Assembly (NCBI RefSeq): GCF_901709675.1
Contig: NC_051106.1
Location: forward strand, 9,374,001-9,438,000
DNA from: Syngnathus acus
Taxonomy: Eukaryota; Chordata; Actinopteri; Syngnathiformes; Syngnathidae
Direction of reading: 5' to 3'
Length of the DNA stretch: 64,000 bases
Shown here: positions 1 through 12,892 of the stretch, piece by piece
Layout: each line of letters starts with the position of its first letter
Position numbering within the stretch: position 1 is the first letter of the stretch
The notes under the pieces: model-generated
Told to the model about the DNA's origin: nothing
What the model saw: the letters and a program-made list of their open reading frames with translations, nothing else
The model's database searches: none
Position numbers and translations under genes: made by a program

Positions 1-668
1 AGGTATTAAAGCCCATATCAAGGGAGAAGAGGAGAGTTGGAAAGTAATCGTGGGAGGCTGTATAATGAGAAAAGGAAGATGGAGGGAGCAATGGACGGCC
101 AAGCTTGATTGGAAAGATGTAGGCTGGGAGGCAGAGCAGGATGTATGGATGTGGGAAGAGAGTGCGCTTGATTAGGAGAGCGGGAATGAAAAAGAAGGGG
201 AAAAAAAACCTTGGCAGTCAAGACAAATTCCTCTGGTACTGATGAGAATGCTAATACCTCTCTCTCTCTCCCTGCCACCCTTCTCATCCCGGTTTTCCTG
301 TCTCCCTAACCCTCTATCTGTCAGTGTGTTATGTGTTCATTTCAAACCCTCGGCCTGGATTATCATTTCTTCAATGTGTTTTTTGGCATAACCATCTAGG
401 CATATGAAAGAGGCTCATCCGCATACAGCGGATATTTAAAGTCTACACACCCCTGCTCAAATGCCATTTTTTTTGGGGTGTAAATAAAGGACACATTTTT
501 TCAAAGCCACATTTTTGTGCAATGTAACTTGAACAGATCAATTAAAAAATATATATAGAAGGGAAGTAAAAATAAGCAAGGGGGGGGGGACACTGGCTGA
601 GCTATGTGGCTACAATTCTAAATGGCTGCTTCGAGGTGTTAATGAGGTTGCTTTTTGATTCTTTGCAG
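1..668 (+). other. Intron of EIPR1, 3' end
   Basis: This is noncoding sequence ahead of the first recognisable EIPR1 exon, inferred to be intron because the codons at 669 begin mid-protein. It holds a short T/C-rich run near 255-275, a G9 run near 581-590, and a good splice acceptor (T-rich tract then TTTGCAG, ending at 668). I recognise no repeat or RNA gene here. Confidence 0.7.
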
Positions 669-805
669 GTCTCCAGCACTGCTATGCTTGAGGGAAAGGG
701 GCAACTTAAGTTCACTTCTGGCAAGTGGAGCCCTCACCATAACTGCAGCCAACTTGCCACTGCAAGTGACACGGCCATAAGAGGCTGGGACCTCCGTACC
801 ATGGG
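669..805 (+). CDS. eipr1: EIPR1 (TSSC1) exon, internal; first of four in window
   Basis: EIPR1 is a cytosolic WD40-repeat protein that binds the EARP and GARP tethering complexes and supports endosomal recycling, retrograde transport to the trans-Golgi and dense-core vesicle formation (known for the family). The exon reads in frame from GTC at 669 and contains [20 protein letters not shown] followed by a WD-type strand ending in GWDLRTM. This matches my memory of the mammalian protein, where the equivalent is [20 protein letters not shown]. The acceptor is TTTGCAG ending at 668. The donor GTGAGT begins at 806, so the exon stops two bases into a codon (phase 2). With the three later exons it yields exactly 216 codons including the stop. 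The first roughly 170 residues of a usually about 387-residue protein are off the left edge. Confidence 0.93.
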
Positions 806-3800
806 GTGAGTTTTGGTTCAGGTATTTTCTCATTCATCATTCAACACTCTCGTGACTTAAAGAAATGGATGTGAAATTTCTGACTCTAATCACAAACCAT
901 GTTTATGCAAATGTACTTTTTTTTTTTTACATTAACCTTGTAATTGCAAGTTGTTAGTAGATTTGCGTATGTTGTGCTTGTTTGTGATCTATACGATGAT
1001 GTGTTAGGTCAGCACATGTCCGTGAGGGGGGGGGGGCTGTACTAGAGGAATAATAATCACCTTGCCATCGATCACCATGATAACAGCAAAGTGCAGAGGA
1101 GATTGAGAGGGGCGCTCGGTGAAGGAGATAGACAAGAAGAGAATGTATTTACAAGATGTGTATCGCAAGCCCTGATAGGATGGATGAAACTCCGCTATCA
1201 CTCCGGCTTGTAACAAATTAAAGACTTCCTCCGCACTTTATTTTGGCTAGCAACAAAAACATTGTCTCATCTTTAAAGATCACAACGCTTGATTTTGATA
1301 GATTGGAACTTTTGGGAGACTTTCCAGTTCATTTGTATTTTTAACGTGCCTTGAGATAGAAGCCTAATTAGTTCCGTGCTCTCAACTCAAAGCACTGGTC
1401 CATTTCAGGAGACAATTACGCAAAAGAACTCAACAGTTTTTAAATCTACTTTTACATATGTTAGAGTTGATTTCCGAGTGACCTTTGGAACCTTGCAGCA
1501 GTCAAATCAGTTCTAGCTAACCTTTTCATAGATTTCCAGCCACCGTGACTCTATTGGACGTATATTTAGAGACTTGTATTCATGACCTTAGGCAGACGGC
1601 AGAATAAAAATGAACAATGAGTTTAGCATTATTGAAGACATTGCTAGTGGAGTGGATCAATTTCTACATAATGTATTGTTCACATTAGCCCTGCAGACTA
1701 ATGCGGAGTTTAATCTTCCCTTCTCTTGCATGAACAGTTCCGATTTAACATCCCCGCAAAAAATACTCTACTCAAACTAAAATAATCTTTTTTGCTTCCA
1801 TGTATTTGTTTACACTTTCTTTGTGTTTTAACTCAGAATATCACGAGTGAACATGCTTTTGAAATGTAACCGATTTTTTGGGGTGAAATCATTTCTGCAA
1901 TTTTTATCATACTTGGTGATTCTGAATGTTGCAATGAGGACAAAAGAATGAGCCCACTTTGTTTGAACATTAAGATTAACTGCCCAAAACTGTGCATGCC
2001 TATAAAAGGCAGTTTGACACAAATTCTCAATGGATGTCACTTTCAAAATATTAATTAAAAAAAGCAACAACAACAATGAATTATTCCCCACGTCTCTCCG
2101 TTTGTGTACCTGTTTATCTTTCTTCATTATTATTTCTCCCCATCTGATGTACCTCCCTCCAAACCTGCCATCCTGTCATCCTTGTCTGCCAGCCCAATCT
2201 CAAAGCCAGGCTTTAATTTCGAACAGCAATGAAATGATTGCTCTCCTCGTTCGATTTTTCTTTTCCTTCTCCCCATCCTTTCACACAGCAGTTGTCATAG
2301 AAACAGAGACTGTGTGTCTGTGTGTGTGTGTGTCTGTGTGACTATGACCGTCTGTTCCAGTCGATTCCCTCAGCAGAGAGATTTATCGGCTAGACTAAGC
2401 CAGTAGGAGGTTATGTGTACCAGGTTTTCCTCTGGAATTTGTGTATCCAGTCACATTGTGAGAATCAATGTTCCTTCTAATTTTCCACGCGCCTGAGTAT
2501 TCACACCAACTCTCTGAGCACTCCTTGGAGCATGGTCAACAGAAATCATGCCACTGTTGGTTTGCAGAAATGAAGTCAATGTTAAACAGAGTGTACCATT
2601 TAGAGGAGTGGAAAAAAAAAATACAACTAGCTCATGAAGCAAATCTGAAGCTTCATTTGCTCATCACGATCCGCGTGACAATAATTTTCACACTTTCACC
2701 TTTTTTTTTTTTTTTGCCCAGTCCCAAGTAATCTTTTAGATTTCTTTGTATGAGACAAATATAAAAAATGCAACGTTCCAATGCAGCTCAAGTTTGGATT
2801 TTTGGGGTGTGCACTGTGTGAGAGGGTGGGAGGAGCGTTAAATCACAGAGAGACTGAAAAAGTCACAAATTTTTAGCACTCGAGAGACTTTTTAACACAA
2901 GTTTCGGTGCTTGAAGTAAGGGTTTGTGAATAACTTATGAATCCCAGTCCAATGTTTTCTGATTTTGATGGAAACATTTATGTGATTGTTTGCTGCTCTA
3001 CTTTTTGTATTTTCCGCATTTAGACACAAGAGTATTTGTGAGTATGTTTTTTTTTTTTTATCTGCTAGTGCCTAACAGTGTGTGTAATAGGTCCCCTGTT
3101 CCCCCATCAACCCCCATCACACACTCTCAGCCTTGCTGGCTGAATGACAGTAGATTGAGTGTGTTTGGTGGCTTAGGCAGAACACAACGATAATCCCCCA
3201 CACTCATACAAACACACACTTGGTACACATGGAAAAAAAGTCCCAGGTCTCTCCACTATTAGCTGGAGCCTAGGGAGTGGATGTGTGAGCGTGTTGCTTT
3301 GTGTTCATGTGTGTGTAGTGGGGATTGCTTAGTGACACCGGAGAGGGAAAAGGCGAAACAAACCCAATTTCCTGCTCCATTTCCTTTTCACATGGCAGGC
3401 ACGTCCCATTCCACGCTGGAACGGGTTAAACACTAGCCACCCCTGAGCCCGGGGTCACAGCTTTTACACAGGAGACCAGAGCCCCGTGAATAAATCATGT
3501 GCCTCGGCTTCAAAATTAAACATGAAATTGTTACTTGAAGTAAAAGTGACGTTTTGTGTCTGATGCGCTGTGAGGATTCCACGACTCACCTGACATGGAA
3601 TGGAATTATGACGTTTGAATATAAAGAACGGGGAGAGATTTCAATCCAATGTGGTGCAAGCGAAAACAAAACGTTGACAAATCCTTTTGATTACTGTACA
3701 AGATTCAACAACTAGTATTTAAAAATAAACCCTAATGCTTTGGAAGATGGTCTCTTGTTGATGTTTACAGAGATGACAATTTGACAGCAGTCTTCACTGA

Positions 3801-4299
3801 GCACATGAAATAGTGACACATGTGAGGTGACAGCCCAAAAAAGAAGCTTTGAAAGTATTTCTCTTAAAAATCAATATTCAGGTTTATCGTTGTTGCTCTA
3901 CAATTGAATCATGATTTGTTATCCTTTTTGTTTTTATGTGCTAACCTAGAAAGAAATGTCAACATAATCACTTTAAAAATGTTTGATTTTCAATTAACAT
4001 TTGTAAATGGAATAATGGGTAAAGGTGATTTGCTGCCACCAGAGCGACTCAAATATCAAATACTTCCTTTTGTTCCACGGATACATAACATAGACCTTGA
4101 TGAAAGCATCAATTCCAAATCAGCTGTTTTTATGATTACAAATGCATTAAATATTGAAAATATACCATAGAAATTGGAAGAATTTGAGCACAACTCATAT
4201 AAGCTATAAAAGTTAAAGGTGAGCTTTTTGACAGGATTTACACATGATGATGTATAGTCACTCGACTTGTTATTATACATTGTGTCGCACAAAAGCTTC

Positions 4300-4640
4300 T
4301 AGCTGTCTTGACCTAATTGAAGCCCAGCAGTTTGCCCCGGGTCATTCTCTTATACCTCCCTTATTTTAATGAGATTTTTAATTAGCATGTTAATTGCCTA
4401 ATGTGATCAGAGGGGTGACGAGCTAGCTAGCTATCTGCTGTTGGCATCCAGCTGGGCCATAACACTTGAGGCTTTCCACTCTGCTGAACATAACCCAACC
4501 AAGCTGAGCTTTATTAGGCGAGTCTGGAGAGGAAATGGTTTTTGAAGATATAAACTTTTTCTTGTCTTTTGTTTTCTTTTATTTATCCACGCTTAAGGGA
4601 GAAGTCGAGCCACCGTGGTGAGAATCTCTAATTAGCAAAC
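4300..4640. promoter_or_regulatory. Candidate conserved non-coding element in EIPR1 intron
   Basis: This stretch lacks simple repeats and is dense in homeodomain-type cores (TTAATTAG and TTAATTGCCTAAT near 4380-4400, CTAATTAGC near 4629-4636). It also has an E-box CAGCTG at 4449-4454 and a GCTAGCTAGCTA run. The texture is that of a vertebrate developmental enhancer. No alignment was possible, so this is a suggestion only. Confidence 0.3.
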
Positions 4641-4670
4641 TGTTGTTTAATATGCCCCGGCAAAAAGAAG

Positions 4671-4698
4671 TATAGATATATAATACTATATATCTATA
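4671..4698. repeat. AT-rich perfect hairpin
   Basis: TATAGATATATA (4671-4682) and TATATATCTATA (4687-4698) are exact reverse complements around a 4-base loop. More TATA runs follow to about 4714. It is most likely a TA-type microsatellite with cruciform potential. Confidence 0.75.
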
Positions 4699-5170
4699 TA
4701 GACTATATATATAATACATTGAATGGCTGTTTGTTTATAAATAATTATAGTATAATATTATTATTATACTGTATTTCAAATGTTACATTTCAGTCACGCA
4801 GTAATTGTGAAAGTGTTTGGAGGTGTAGAATTTGACCAAATAGATGGAAGCAGACTTCTCTGTTCCACCGCCATGCCATGATATGAACTTGCACTAGCAG
4901 GAACTCGGAGCTGTGTGGTTTTTGCCTTTATGATAAACCAACATCGGGTGTCAGCTTCTTTATTGAGCTTGGCTTTGGCTGACAGACTCACACTTGGGAA
5001 TGTCTGGACAGCGTGAATCTCTCTCTCACTTTTTATTGTTCTTTTAAATCAACTTCTTTCCTTACTCTTTTCCTGTATCTTTTTCTAATTGCTACTCCCT
5101 ATTATCCTTTAATCTTCGCCAAACTTTTTGATCAAGTTTCCCCGCATCTCTGTCTCTCTTTCCTCCTCAG

Positions 5171-5338
5171 TCAGATTTACTGTATCGAGAACGCCCATGG
5201 GCAGCTGGTACGTGACCTTGACTTCAACCCAAACAAGCAGTATTATTTGGCCAGCTGCGGAGACGACTGCAAAGTTAAGTTCTGGGATGTGCGCAACGTC
5301 CAGGAGCCCATCAAAACCCTGGAGGAACACTCGCATTG
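5171..5338 (+). CDS. eipr1: EIPR1 (TSSC1) exon, WD40 repeat
   Basis: The exon encodes a near-canonical WD40 repeat. It starts [18 protein letters not shown], continues through [20 protein letters not shown] with the terminal WD dipeptide, and ends in [12 protein letters not shown]. These strings are nearly the same as in mammalian EIPR1. The acceptor is the pyrimidine-rich CTTTCCTCCTCAG ending at 5170. Starting at 5171 adds the T that completes GGT across the splice, giving Met-Gly-Gln where mammals have Met-Ser-Gln. The donor is GTGGGT at 5339. It was chosen over GTATAC at 5343 because it keeps Trp-Val-Trp-like spacing into the next exon and preserves phase 2. The length is 168 bp. Confidence 0.95.
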
Positions 5339-6160
5339 GTGGGTATACTTTGTTTTTGCATACCCCAAAAAAGTTCCTGATATTAAAGTGTTCCTATTAA
5401 AGAGGAAGGACTGATGGCGAAAGGGAGCGATTATAAAAATCGGATTAATTCTGCATCTAGATGGCTTGACGATGGATGGAAATGCGTTTGTCCTTTTTTT
5501 TCCTTGTTTATTTCTGGAGAAAGCAGAAACTATGCCGAAGACTCTGAAAACTCCTCTGCACCACTGTTGATTGGTGTCTTATTTTATTAATGGCTTTATC
5601 TCCTAAATAATTGAATGCCCTAAGTACTTCTGGTGCAATAAAATGCAGTTATACGCTAATTACATTTTAAATAGGCAGTTACTCCTTTTGACAGCAAAAG
5701 TTTAACCGTCGTCGGCCCGACGTGCCTGGCTCGGTTCTTCTCCTCTGCTCTGTGAAGCTGCAGGCACTGCCAAGAGCGGAACACCGTGTACTGCAGCAGT
5801 GTGAAAATGTGTGTGCGTTTGTGAGGGAGAGAGGAAGTATTTCAATATTTTTCTCTTACTGTTTGATCCACAGATTTCATCAATCATGCCACATTTTAAT
5901 ACATGAAGGGCCTAATTTACTCAAATTTGTGTGTGCAAAAATGGGGTACAAACTAGATTGGCAACTCAAACAAATGTGGACGCTGATCGACTAACTGGGC
6001 ACTCCTAGGAAATGCCTAAAATTGCCGTGCAGTTTATTTTGCCTGCTCTGGGAGGAGTATATGCAAATTGTTGTTGATCAAACCAGAGATGAATTGCCAT
6101 GGTTGAGTTTGTCATGGTTTTCCCTCATGTTTTTTGCCAACTACTCTTTTTGGGCGATAG
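5339..6160 (+). other. eipr1: EIPR1 intron (822 bp)
   Basis: A short intron from GTGGGT (5339) to GCGATAG (ending 6160). No repeat, RNA gene or clear regulatory element was recognised in it. Confidence 0.85.
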
Positions 6161-6328
6161 GGTGTGGAGCGTCCGCTATAACCACAGCCACGACCAGCTG
6201 GTGTTGACGGCCAGCAGCGACAGCCGCCTCATCCTCTCCAACATGGTGTCCATCTCCTCAGAGCCATTTGGCCATTTGGTGGATGATGAGGATCTCAGCG
6301 AGGGGGAGGACAACCACCAAGATGATAA
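6161..6328 (+). CDS. eipr1: EIPR1 (TSSC1) exon, WD40 repeat plus acidic linker
   Basis: The first base completes Trp across the splice, followed by [40 protein letters not shown] and the acidic stretch [16 protein letters not shown]. The WD repeat lacks the classical WD dipeptide, as in the mammalian protein, and runs into a surface loop rich in Asp/Glu. That loop is where this fish sequence differs most from the mammalian one as I remember it. The acceptor is GATAG at 6156-6160, which has a weaker pyrimidine tract than its neighbours. The donor GTAAGA begins at 6329. The length is 168 bp, phase 2 at both ends. Confidence 0.95.
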
Positions 6329-7173
6329 GTAAGAGCAACAAAATGTTACATGAGAAATTGAAGCATCAGGGTCAGACAGCAATGGACATTATTAAGAATT
6401 GTCGTGCAGGGTCTTTTGAATGGCCAAGAGTAGAAAAAAAATGTTGAGTCCAGTCCTCCTTTGAATCATCCATCGTGCTTACCCAACTGCAGCTTTCCTG
6501 GTTACCAAACTGAAATATTGCTTCATACTGTAAATAGCCCATTTTCAAGACTAATTGAGGCTTCTCTAAAAGTGATTTTGGATTAAATATATTGCAAATT
6601 ATGATCGCAGAAGACTTTAATAGCATTTCCAACAATAACATGGTCGACGCTTAAGATATAAGAAAGTAAACAATTTACAGTCTTTTTTTTTAATTCACTT
6701 GTACAGACTACAGATCACATGAATTGTGGGAAAAACTGGAAAAACGATTTATCTTCTTGTTTTAAATCACATAAACCAAGCCTTTGAACATTTTATATCC
6801 AGTGTAACTCCTCCAACTGTGGAGTTTTGTCCTGACAGCTGAATCACTGAAGCAGGAACACCAGCAAAGGACCGTCCTTGATCTAATTAATTATCCATTT
6901 AATTGTTAGCGATATTATAGGAACGTGATTGTGAAGCCTCACAACAAATGGAACGGGGTTGCGCTAACATGGTTCATACGTAATATTATTAACAGTACAA
7001 GAAATAAATACACACCATCACACGGTTTTGTACGCAATTTTAAATCATCATCTTACATATTGCCTTTGTCCACGGCACTGAAAGTTAATTTGAAACCCTT
7101 TTCGATTGTAGTCTCATTTTTTCCCCCCTATCTTGCAGCTTTTTTTCATATGTTATGCATGCTTGTGTTGCAG
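6329..7173 (+). other. eipr1: EIPR1 intron (845 bp)
   Basis: The intron runs from GTAAGA (6329) to GTTGCAG (ending 7173). It is AT-rich with no recognised element. Confidence 0.85.
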
Positions 7174-7348
7174 GGGCAAGGAGCCTCTGAAAGACAGCGT
7201 GGTGTCCACCTACGAGGAGCACGAAGACAGCGTATATGCAGCTGAGTGGTCATCGGCCGATCCGTGGCTCTTCGCCTCGCTCAGCTATGACGGCCGCTTA
7301 GTCATCAACAGGGTCCCCCGTACTCTCAAATACCAGATCCTGTTGTGA
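7174..7348 (+). CDS. eipr1: EIPR1 (TSSC1) terminal coding exon
   Basis: The exon supplies the base that finishes Lys, then [20 protein letters not shown], a final WD-type blade with [20 protein letters not shown], and the C-terminus RTLKYQILL before TGA at 7346-7348. The C-terminus matches mammalian EIPR1 closely (RALKYHILL as I recall it). The acceptor is TTGTGTTGCAG. Across all four exons the reading frame is intact, with no frameshift or internal stop, so this looks like a functional gene. Confidence 0.95.
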
Positions 7349-7441
7349 GCGGACATATCGTGGAGTTCCCAAAACGGCAGCGCATATTGTTGCAAAAACT
7401 GTAATTCATGTAAATACAATCCACCCACATTCAGTGACTTA

Positions 7442-7447
7442 ATTAAA
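7442..7447 (+). terminator. eipr1: Possible EIPR1 poly(A) signal (ATTAAA)
   Basis: ATTAAA lies about 95 bp past the stop codon, and I see no AATAAA closer on the + strand. A 3' UTR this short is plausible in fish but unproven. Sites further downstream may be used instead. Confidence 0.3.
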
Positions 7448-8979
7448 CGTTCCCGTTAAGAGTTCAGTGTCACCAAAAAAACTCGGGAATCACTAATTTA
7501 GGAATTTCTCATGAATTTAGTAGGTAGTTAATAATTTTGATAGGTTCAAATGATGTTTTGCATGGCACAATTCAGGTCAGGTGTAACAAAAAAAAAAAAC
7601 GAGCTCTCCTAAAGCCATTGTGATTGGCGCTAATTGTCAGATATTTTCCTCTAACGTGGCTGTGCAAATGGCTTGAGAAATGAAATTCAAAATAATTCTA
7701 TTATTTATTCCTAAATGCAACATGGAGCCATTGCTTGTGAGGCTTCAGCTTTCCGCTGATAATTACAACCTCACCTCAGTGTATCTGACTCCTTTGCATG
7801 GAGGGAGTTTTTCTTTTTTGCCTGCTCGAAATGAAGCTCACGCTTTAACATGATTCTCTGCACTGTGGGTGGAGAGCGGACAGAGCAAGAGAAGAGAATT
7901 ACTGACAGCCATAGAAGGGGAGTTAAGAGGTCCGCAGCCAGCACCCATGGGAGGTGACGAGAGCGGCGTGATCTGTACGCGTGAAGTGGAGGAAGGAAGC
8001 CTAGACCCTCCAGGGTTGATAGTGGGCTTCATGAAATCCACAACCATGCACATTTTGTCCTTATATCATATTCTCTTATTGAATCTTACTTTATTTTTTG
8101 AAACTCTTCGACTCCTGACTTAGTTTGGTCTTGCTCGGGCAGGAAGTTGCCGACATGAGCCTGAAGACTTTTTTCCACCCACTGCATTGATTAACAATAA
8201 CAACAGGAGTCAATTTGGAAGAAAATATTCGTAGCACTTGTGAATGTTACTTTCTTACTTTCACATGAGCTGCAGTGTTTTCTGCTCCACGATCTCTGCA
8301 GCAGCATATATACTGTAAAACATCAACTCATCGCTTTTGATATTAGCTGAAAGTACCCTGTAGTCGCCGAAAGCTCAGATTGCCCTAAGCTACTTATTTA
8401 TAATTTGATCATTTCTGCAGAAGATAAACAGCTCGTGGAAGGGACTTTTAATTTTGGTGTCTGCATTAAGTCATTTAGTAAGGAAATATGTCTTGAAAGT
8501 GCTATTTTTATATACAGTACAAATGGGGGATTCGAACACATTTGCTTGATTAAACACACAAAGATAATTAAATTCCAATAAGACAAATATCTCTAAAAAT
8601 GTCATACATAGAATAAAAGGAAAAATGAGGAAATGCTAAAATCTCATCTCTGATATATTGTAATTGTAACATACTGTACATTAAAATACTCCAGCCGATT
8701 CTTATTCAGAAACCGCCTCGATAGATAAAAATAGAAACCAACCATGTTGAAACCATCACACTGTACAGAACTCTGTTAATACATCAATGAATCATTCTTA
8801 CTCAACTAAATGCTTCCATCCCTTTGACGACTTAAAGGTCTTATTTCATTCGTCAATTACATTTACAAAGGCAACACCACTGACATCGATTATGGACTGA
8901 CCTCTTATTGGTTGGGGTCAAAGAGACCACAATAGAGGTGCTAATATCACGCAGTATACATCCAGCTCCTTCATCCAAA

Positions 8980-9330
8980 GCCATTGTCCCTTAATTAATG
9001 AACAAGCACAGCATTATTTATGACCCTCGCCACTAACCAACGCATACGTAGCTTTCAAAAGCTCTAATTGCGCTCATTTCTCATGTGGGATGTTGACATT
9101 TACTCTCTAATGGCGGGCGGCTATATGAAGTCACAGATGTTCACATGACACCGTCATTCAATTTGCAGGCCAATGTTTTCGTGTGAGCTGTATTAATAAC
9201 TAATAATGGAGCTATTTTATTCATTGAATTTCTCTTTTTACAATCAAGTCGCCAGGTAATTAATTACTCAGGGGGCACTTAACCCGTGATATTTGTATTC
9301 CGCCGACAACAAATGAAAACTTCACAGTTG
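8980..9330. promoter_or_regulatory. Candidate conserved non-coding element
   Basis: This is a non-repetitive stretch with clustered homeodomain-like cores: TTAATTAATGAAC near 8992, CTAATTGCGC near 9064 and TAATTAATTA at 9257-9266. It also has a GGCGGGCGG box near 9113. It looks like an enhancer, but no comparative evidence was available. Confidence 0.3.
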
Positions 9331-9966
9331 TGACTCCAGCTCCCGTATGTGAGCTTTACCGATTAATAATTAAAGTGGCCAGCGAGTCCGTCAATGAAGT
9401 CCCGGCGACACCGAGTGACGGTCTGTATGCGTTTGATCGATGGTGCGTGGAACAAACCCGCAAACATTTTTGTCAATCAAACGACACATGGACGATTCCC
9501 CGTGAAATCCATTAAAAGCAATTTGGTCGCAAAGTTCACAACTCCGTGACCACTCAGTATTTTTAAAAACTTCATTAAAGAGTGGCTCTTCAAGTCATGC
9601 AAGAATATTCTTGGTTTAACCCATAAATAGCGATATGATGCAATTTGTGCTTTCCTTCTAGACTTAGGCCTCTCTGTGTTCCCTCCCACATTGGTAAACA
9701 AAAACATGCACGCTAAGCCGATTGACAACTCCAAATGGATTTCAGTGAGAATATAAATTCTGCTGTGTGATGTCATTGACCGTTTGTATGCTATTTTGAG
9801 CGTGACTGCATTTTTGCACTAATTCAAGCGGAGTGTGCGTTTGTGTGTGTTCGTGCTATGTGCATGAGTGTGAGCTCATGCGATGATGTCGTCCTCCTGT
9901 GACCCTTGCCTGTTCCACTGTCTGGCTGCATGCTCACGCTTTCTTTCTTTCTCTCGCTCCCTCTGC

Positions 9967-9993
9967 TTCTTGCTCGCTCGCTCGCTCGCTCGC
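9967..9993. repeat. (GCTC)n / (CTCG)n microsatellite
   Basis: About six tetranucleotide copies, CpG-containing, follow a C/T-rich run from about 9940. Confidence 0.85.
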
Positions 9994-10078
9994 ATCAGAC
10001 ATGTCATCTGCCGCCGAGCGCGCTGACACTCTCGTGGGAGCTGCCTGACCTAGATCTGTCTTCTCCTCTTCTAGCTTG

Positions 10079-10105
10079 ACCACACACACATACACACACA
10101 CACAC
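10079..10105. repeat. (CA)n microsatellite, interrupted
   Basis: The CA run has one T interruption. A second (CA) tract of about nine units lies at 10229-10247. Confidence 0.9.
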
Positions 10106-11850
10106 TTGAACACAGATGCACTTGACATTTGGGTCAGTGACAAGACATCAGGTGAGGACAGAGGAACCCAGGTGACACGGAGAACCAGTGAACCTTTGCT
10201 TTGATATTGGCCCTGTGAGCTCAACAACACACACACACACACACACGTCACAGTTTTAACCGTCAAACTGGGATAGTCTCTCATTTGCTTCTCTGGTCTG
10301 AAAAAAAAAAAGCAAAGGCCTTGCTATTGAAAAAGATGCAGTGCTTCACTCAAGGTGTGTTATTTTCTCACTTCACTTGTTACACCCTCCAATTCACATG
10401 GTTCCAGTCCCAGCCAATAGGATCGTCGGAACAACAATAAAGGTTATTTGACTGCTTTTGATGGTGAAATACATTTAAAAATGACCTTGCACAAGCGACA
10501 CTGGAAGCCATGGAAGTTCTTTTTCTTTTTGTGCCTTGAGATGTTGAAGAGGGTTCCAGCCAGTGTGTTAAAGAAATACATTGTAAGCAAAACATCTAAA
10601 CTAACTAGACCATTGAAGCCAAAGAAGAAAAAAAAAACAAGTTTGAAGTGAAAAGCATCTTATCCTACTCCATACTACCCATCTCTTTTTTTCCAACAGA
10701 AGCCGGAAGGTTTGTGTTTGCATGAGTGATATTTGAAACAGTTGATAATTCTCTCCACCTTGACGACAGATTCAGCAAAAAAAATAAATAAAGTACGGCC
10801 GTCTTTCAGTTTCAAACACCGGCTTTGCCCCAAACATACATTTGGTATTTTGTTCAAAGATTTCATTGGATCTTGACACATTTGGGAAACGTCAAATTTG
10901 TAAACTGTAACCAAGCTTGGATTTTTTTTTTCTTTTCAGATAAGCGTTCCAGCTTACTACACTACTTCATAGCCCAGACAACTGAAGTCAATAGCAGATT
11001 GTTGTCACTTGTACACAAGAAGTATGTGACAGAAATTCCTGCAACTCCAACAATGTGGCTGTTGTATTCTTGGCAGTCTCCACGAGGTGAGTTTTCATCT
11101 TGTACAATATACCAACAGTCCTTTCCATTTTACAGACCCTTAACCCTTTTCACACACTCAGAATGAGCATTGTTCACTTTTGACAGGAACATTAGCCAAA
11201 TAATAATCAAACGTCACAAGTAATAATTTGAAGAAAGTCTAATTGTCATAATCTCCAGTGAGCATTTACCCAAAGCGCCTTCCTGCCGTTCACTCTATTG
11301 TCTCCCCATAATTATGAATACTTAACCCTTATTATGTATATGTGATGAATATTGCATGGAATCTATGAATCTATAAATGCCCATCTATTTTTGGTCCCTT
11401 TTGATTGGTTGGACTTCATTGAAATTTTCCACCCTTGGCGTTCCCTGTGAAAGGCCCACTTCATGTGAATAGCCACATTTTTTCCAATTCATAATAAAAC
11501 ACCGTACATCAGGTGTGTCCCAATTATTATTACCCTCATACTGTCCCAACAGTTTCAGCATTTAATTACAAGTAAGTGCAAGCCACTCAGGTTTCATTCA
11601 TAGCGATGACAGTCTTGTCTCTGAGGTGGACGCACCTTTATCTACCGGGACCTCAATGGCGGTCGGGCGGTCGGGCGGTGTGTGTCTGCGATTGTGCTAT
11701 AATAAGCTCTCTGTCTCCATCTTTCTCTCCCTCCTGCCTTCCAGTTCCACTTTCAGTGTGATGTGGGTGGAGAAGGAAGTGACCTATATAGGCTATGCAG
11801 CTCTGCTCTGCTACAGCTTCCTGCATGTGCAATAAGTGTGTCTTTGAATA

Positions 11851-11874
11851 TGTGTGTGTGTGTGTGTGTGTGTG
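11851..11874. repeat. (TG)12 microsatellite
   Basis: Pure TG dinucleotides. A second, slightly interrupted TG tract lies at about 11983-12009. Confidence 0.95.
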
Positions 11875-12892
11875 CATGAGAGTAGATATAAATAATTCAG
11901 AGGATGCCTCAACACAACCGCCTTCAATAAAACCATCCGCCTTAATGAGTCTTAATGACAGCGACGGTGTGGAGACAATCGAAGTGTGTGTGTGTGTGTG
12001 CGTGTGTGTTACCCTAGGCAAGTGATTGTGTGAATGCTAATGCATGCGCACGCTTTGCAGCGAGCGTCTTAGCCGCCGCCACACGGGTGAGTGTTTGCAC
12101 AGGTGCCGAAGCCAACGTCTGCCTTTGCCCCAGGCTCTGTCAAGGTTGCCCGGGGTAATATTACCTGAGACTTTGAAAAGAACATGAAAGCTGACTTCTC
12201 AGCAGGGGAGGTGAGAGGAGAAGCTGGATGGGGTGGAGCGAGAAGAAGCCGCAGCATCCTTTCCCTCCCATCAGCTTGTTTCTTAGCTTGAACTCCAAAA
12301 CGACTTCCTTCCTACTTTTGTTTTTATGTTTGCTGCCCATTTTGTTCCATTGACACTCTTGTCACCCCGACTTACGCCTTGTTTGTATTCAGTCTAACGG
12401 ATAATTTGACACTTTGACAATATATTAAAAGAACAATTCAACTAAAATTGCTTTAAATGTAATTCTTAAGCAATTTCTTCATGGTTTACTTTGTGAATAT
12501 TTCCTAATTGTAATGATGGCTAAGAAAGAGCCCCTCTTGATTTTCAAGGGATGATGTAATTGGACTTGGCAGTCGGATGAAAACATATCCGGTGTCTGTG
12601 CTATTTTAAAATAGCAAAAAAAAGGCCTTTTTCACACTTTCAATTCACATTTGAAGTCCTTCATGTCAGCATTAACCCATCGCACCCTTTAATTTGACTT
12701 CAGTCACTACAAAGTCATAGCGAACATAAAGACCCTCACCACAACATGAAGTCGAATTTCGCAATCGAATGAGATCAAAGAGCTGCATAAGAATTTTGCA
12801 GTCATGAATAGCATCAGTCAGGCAGTAAATAGTGCTCGTATTATAATGGGACCGTCTATTCATGTTCTCTACTGTTTCTCATGTTCTATACT

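Larger units (their letters stand above)
806..5170 (+). other. eipr1: EIPR1 intron (4365 bp)
   Basis: The intron is bounded by GTGAGT at 806 and CTCCTCAG ending at 5170. It contains a G10 run near 1027-1036, a (TG)n-like run at about 2311-2339, T-runs near 2700-2715 and 3049-3059, a candidate conserved element near 4300-4640 and an AT hairpin at 4671-4698 (both listed separately). The short open frames in it have no recognisable domain and I treat them as chance. Confidence 0.85.

Noticed and set aside
606-668. Codons ahead of the EIPR1 exon in the same frame, with an ATG at 606
   Set aside because: The TTTGCAG acceptor ends at 668 and EIPR1 similarity begins only after it, so the upstream codons are intronic.
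5343-5348. Alternative EIPR1 donor GTATAC
   Set aside because: It would add bases that break the phase with the next exon. GTGGGT at 5339 keeps the frame and the expected Trp-Val-Trp-like order.
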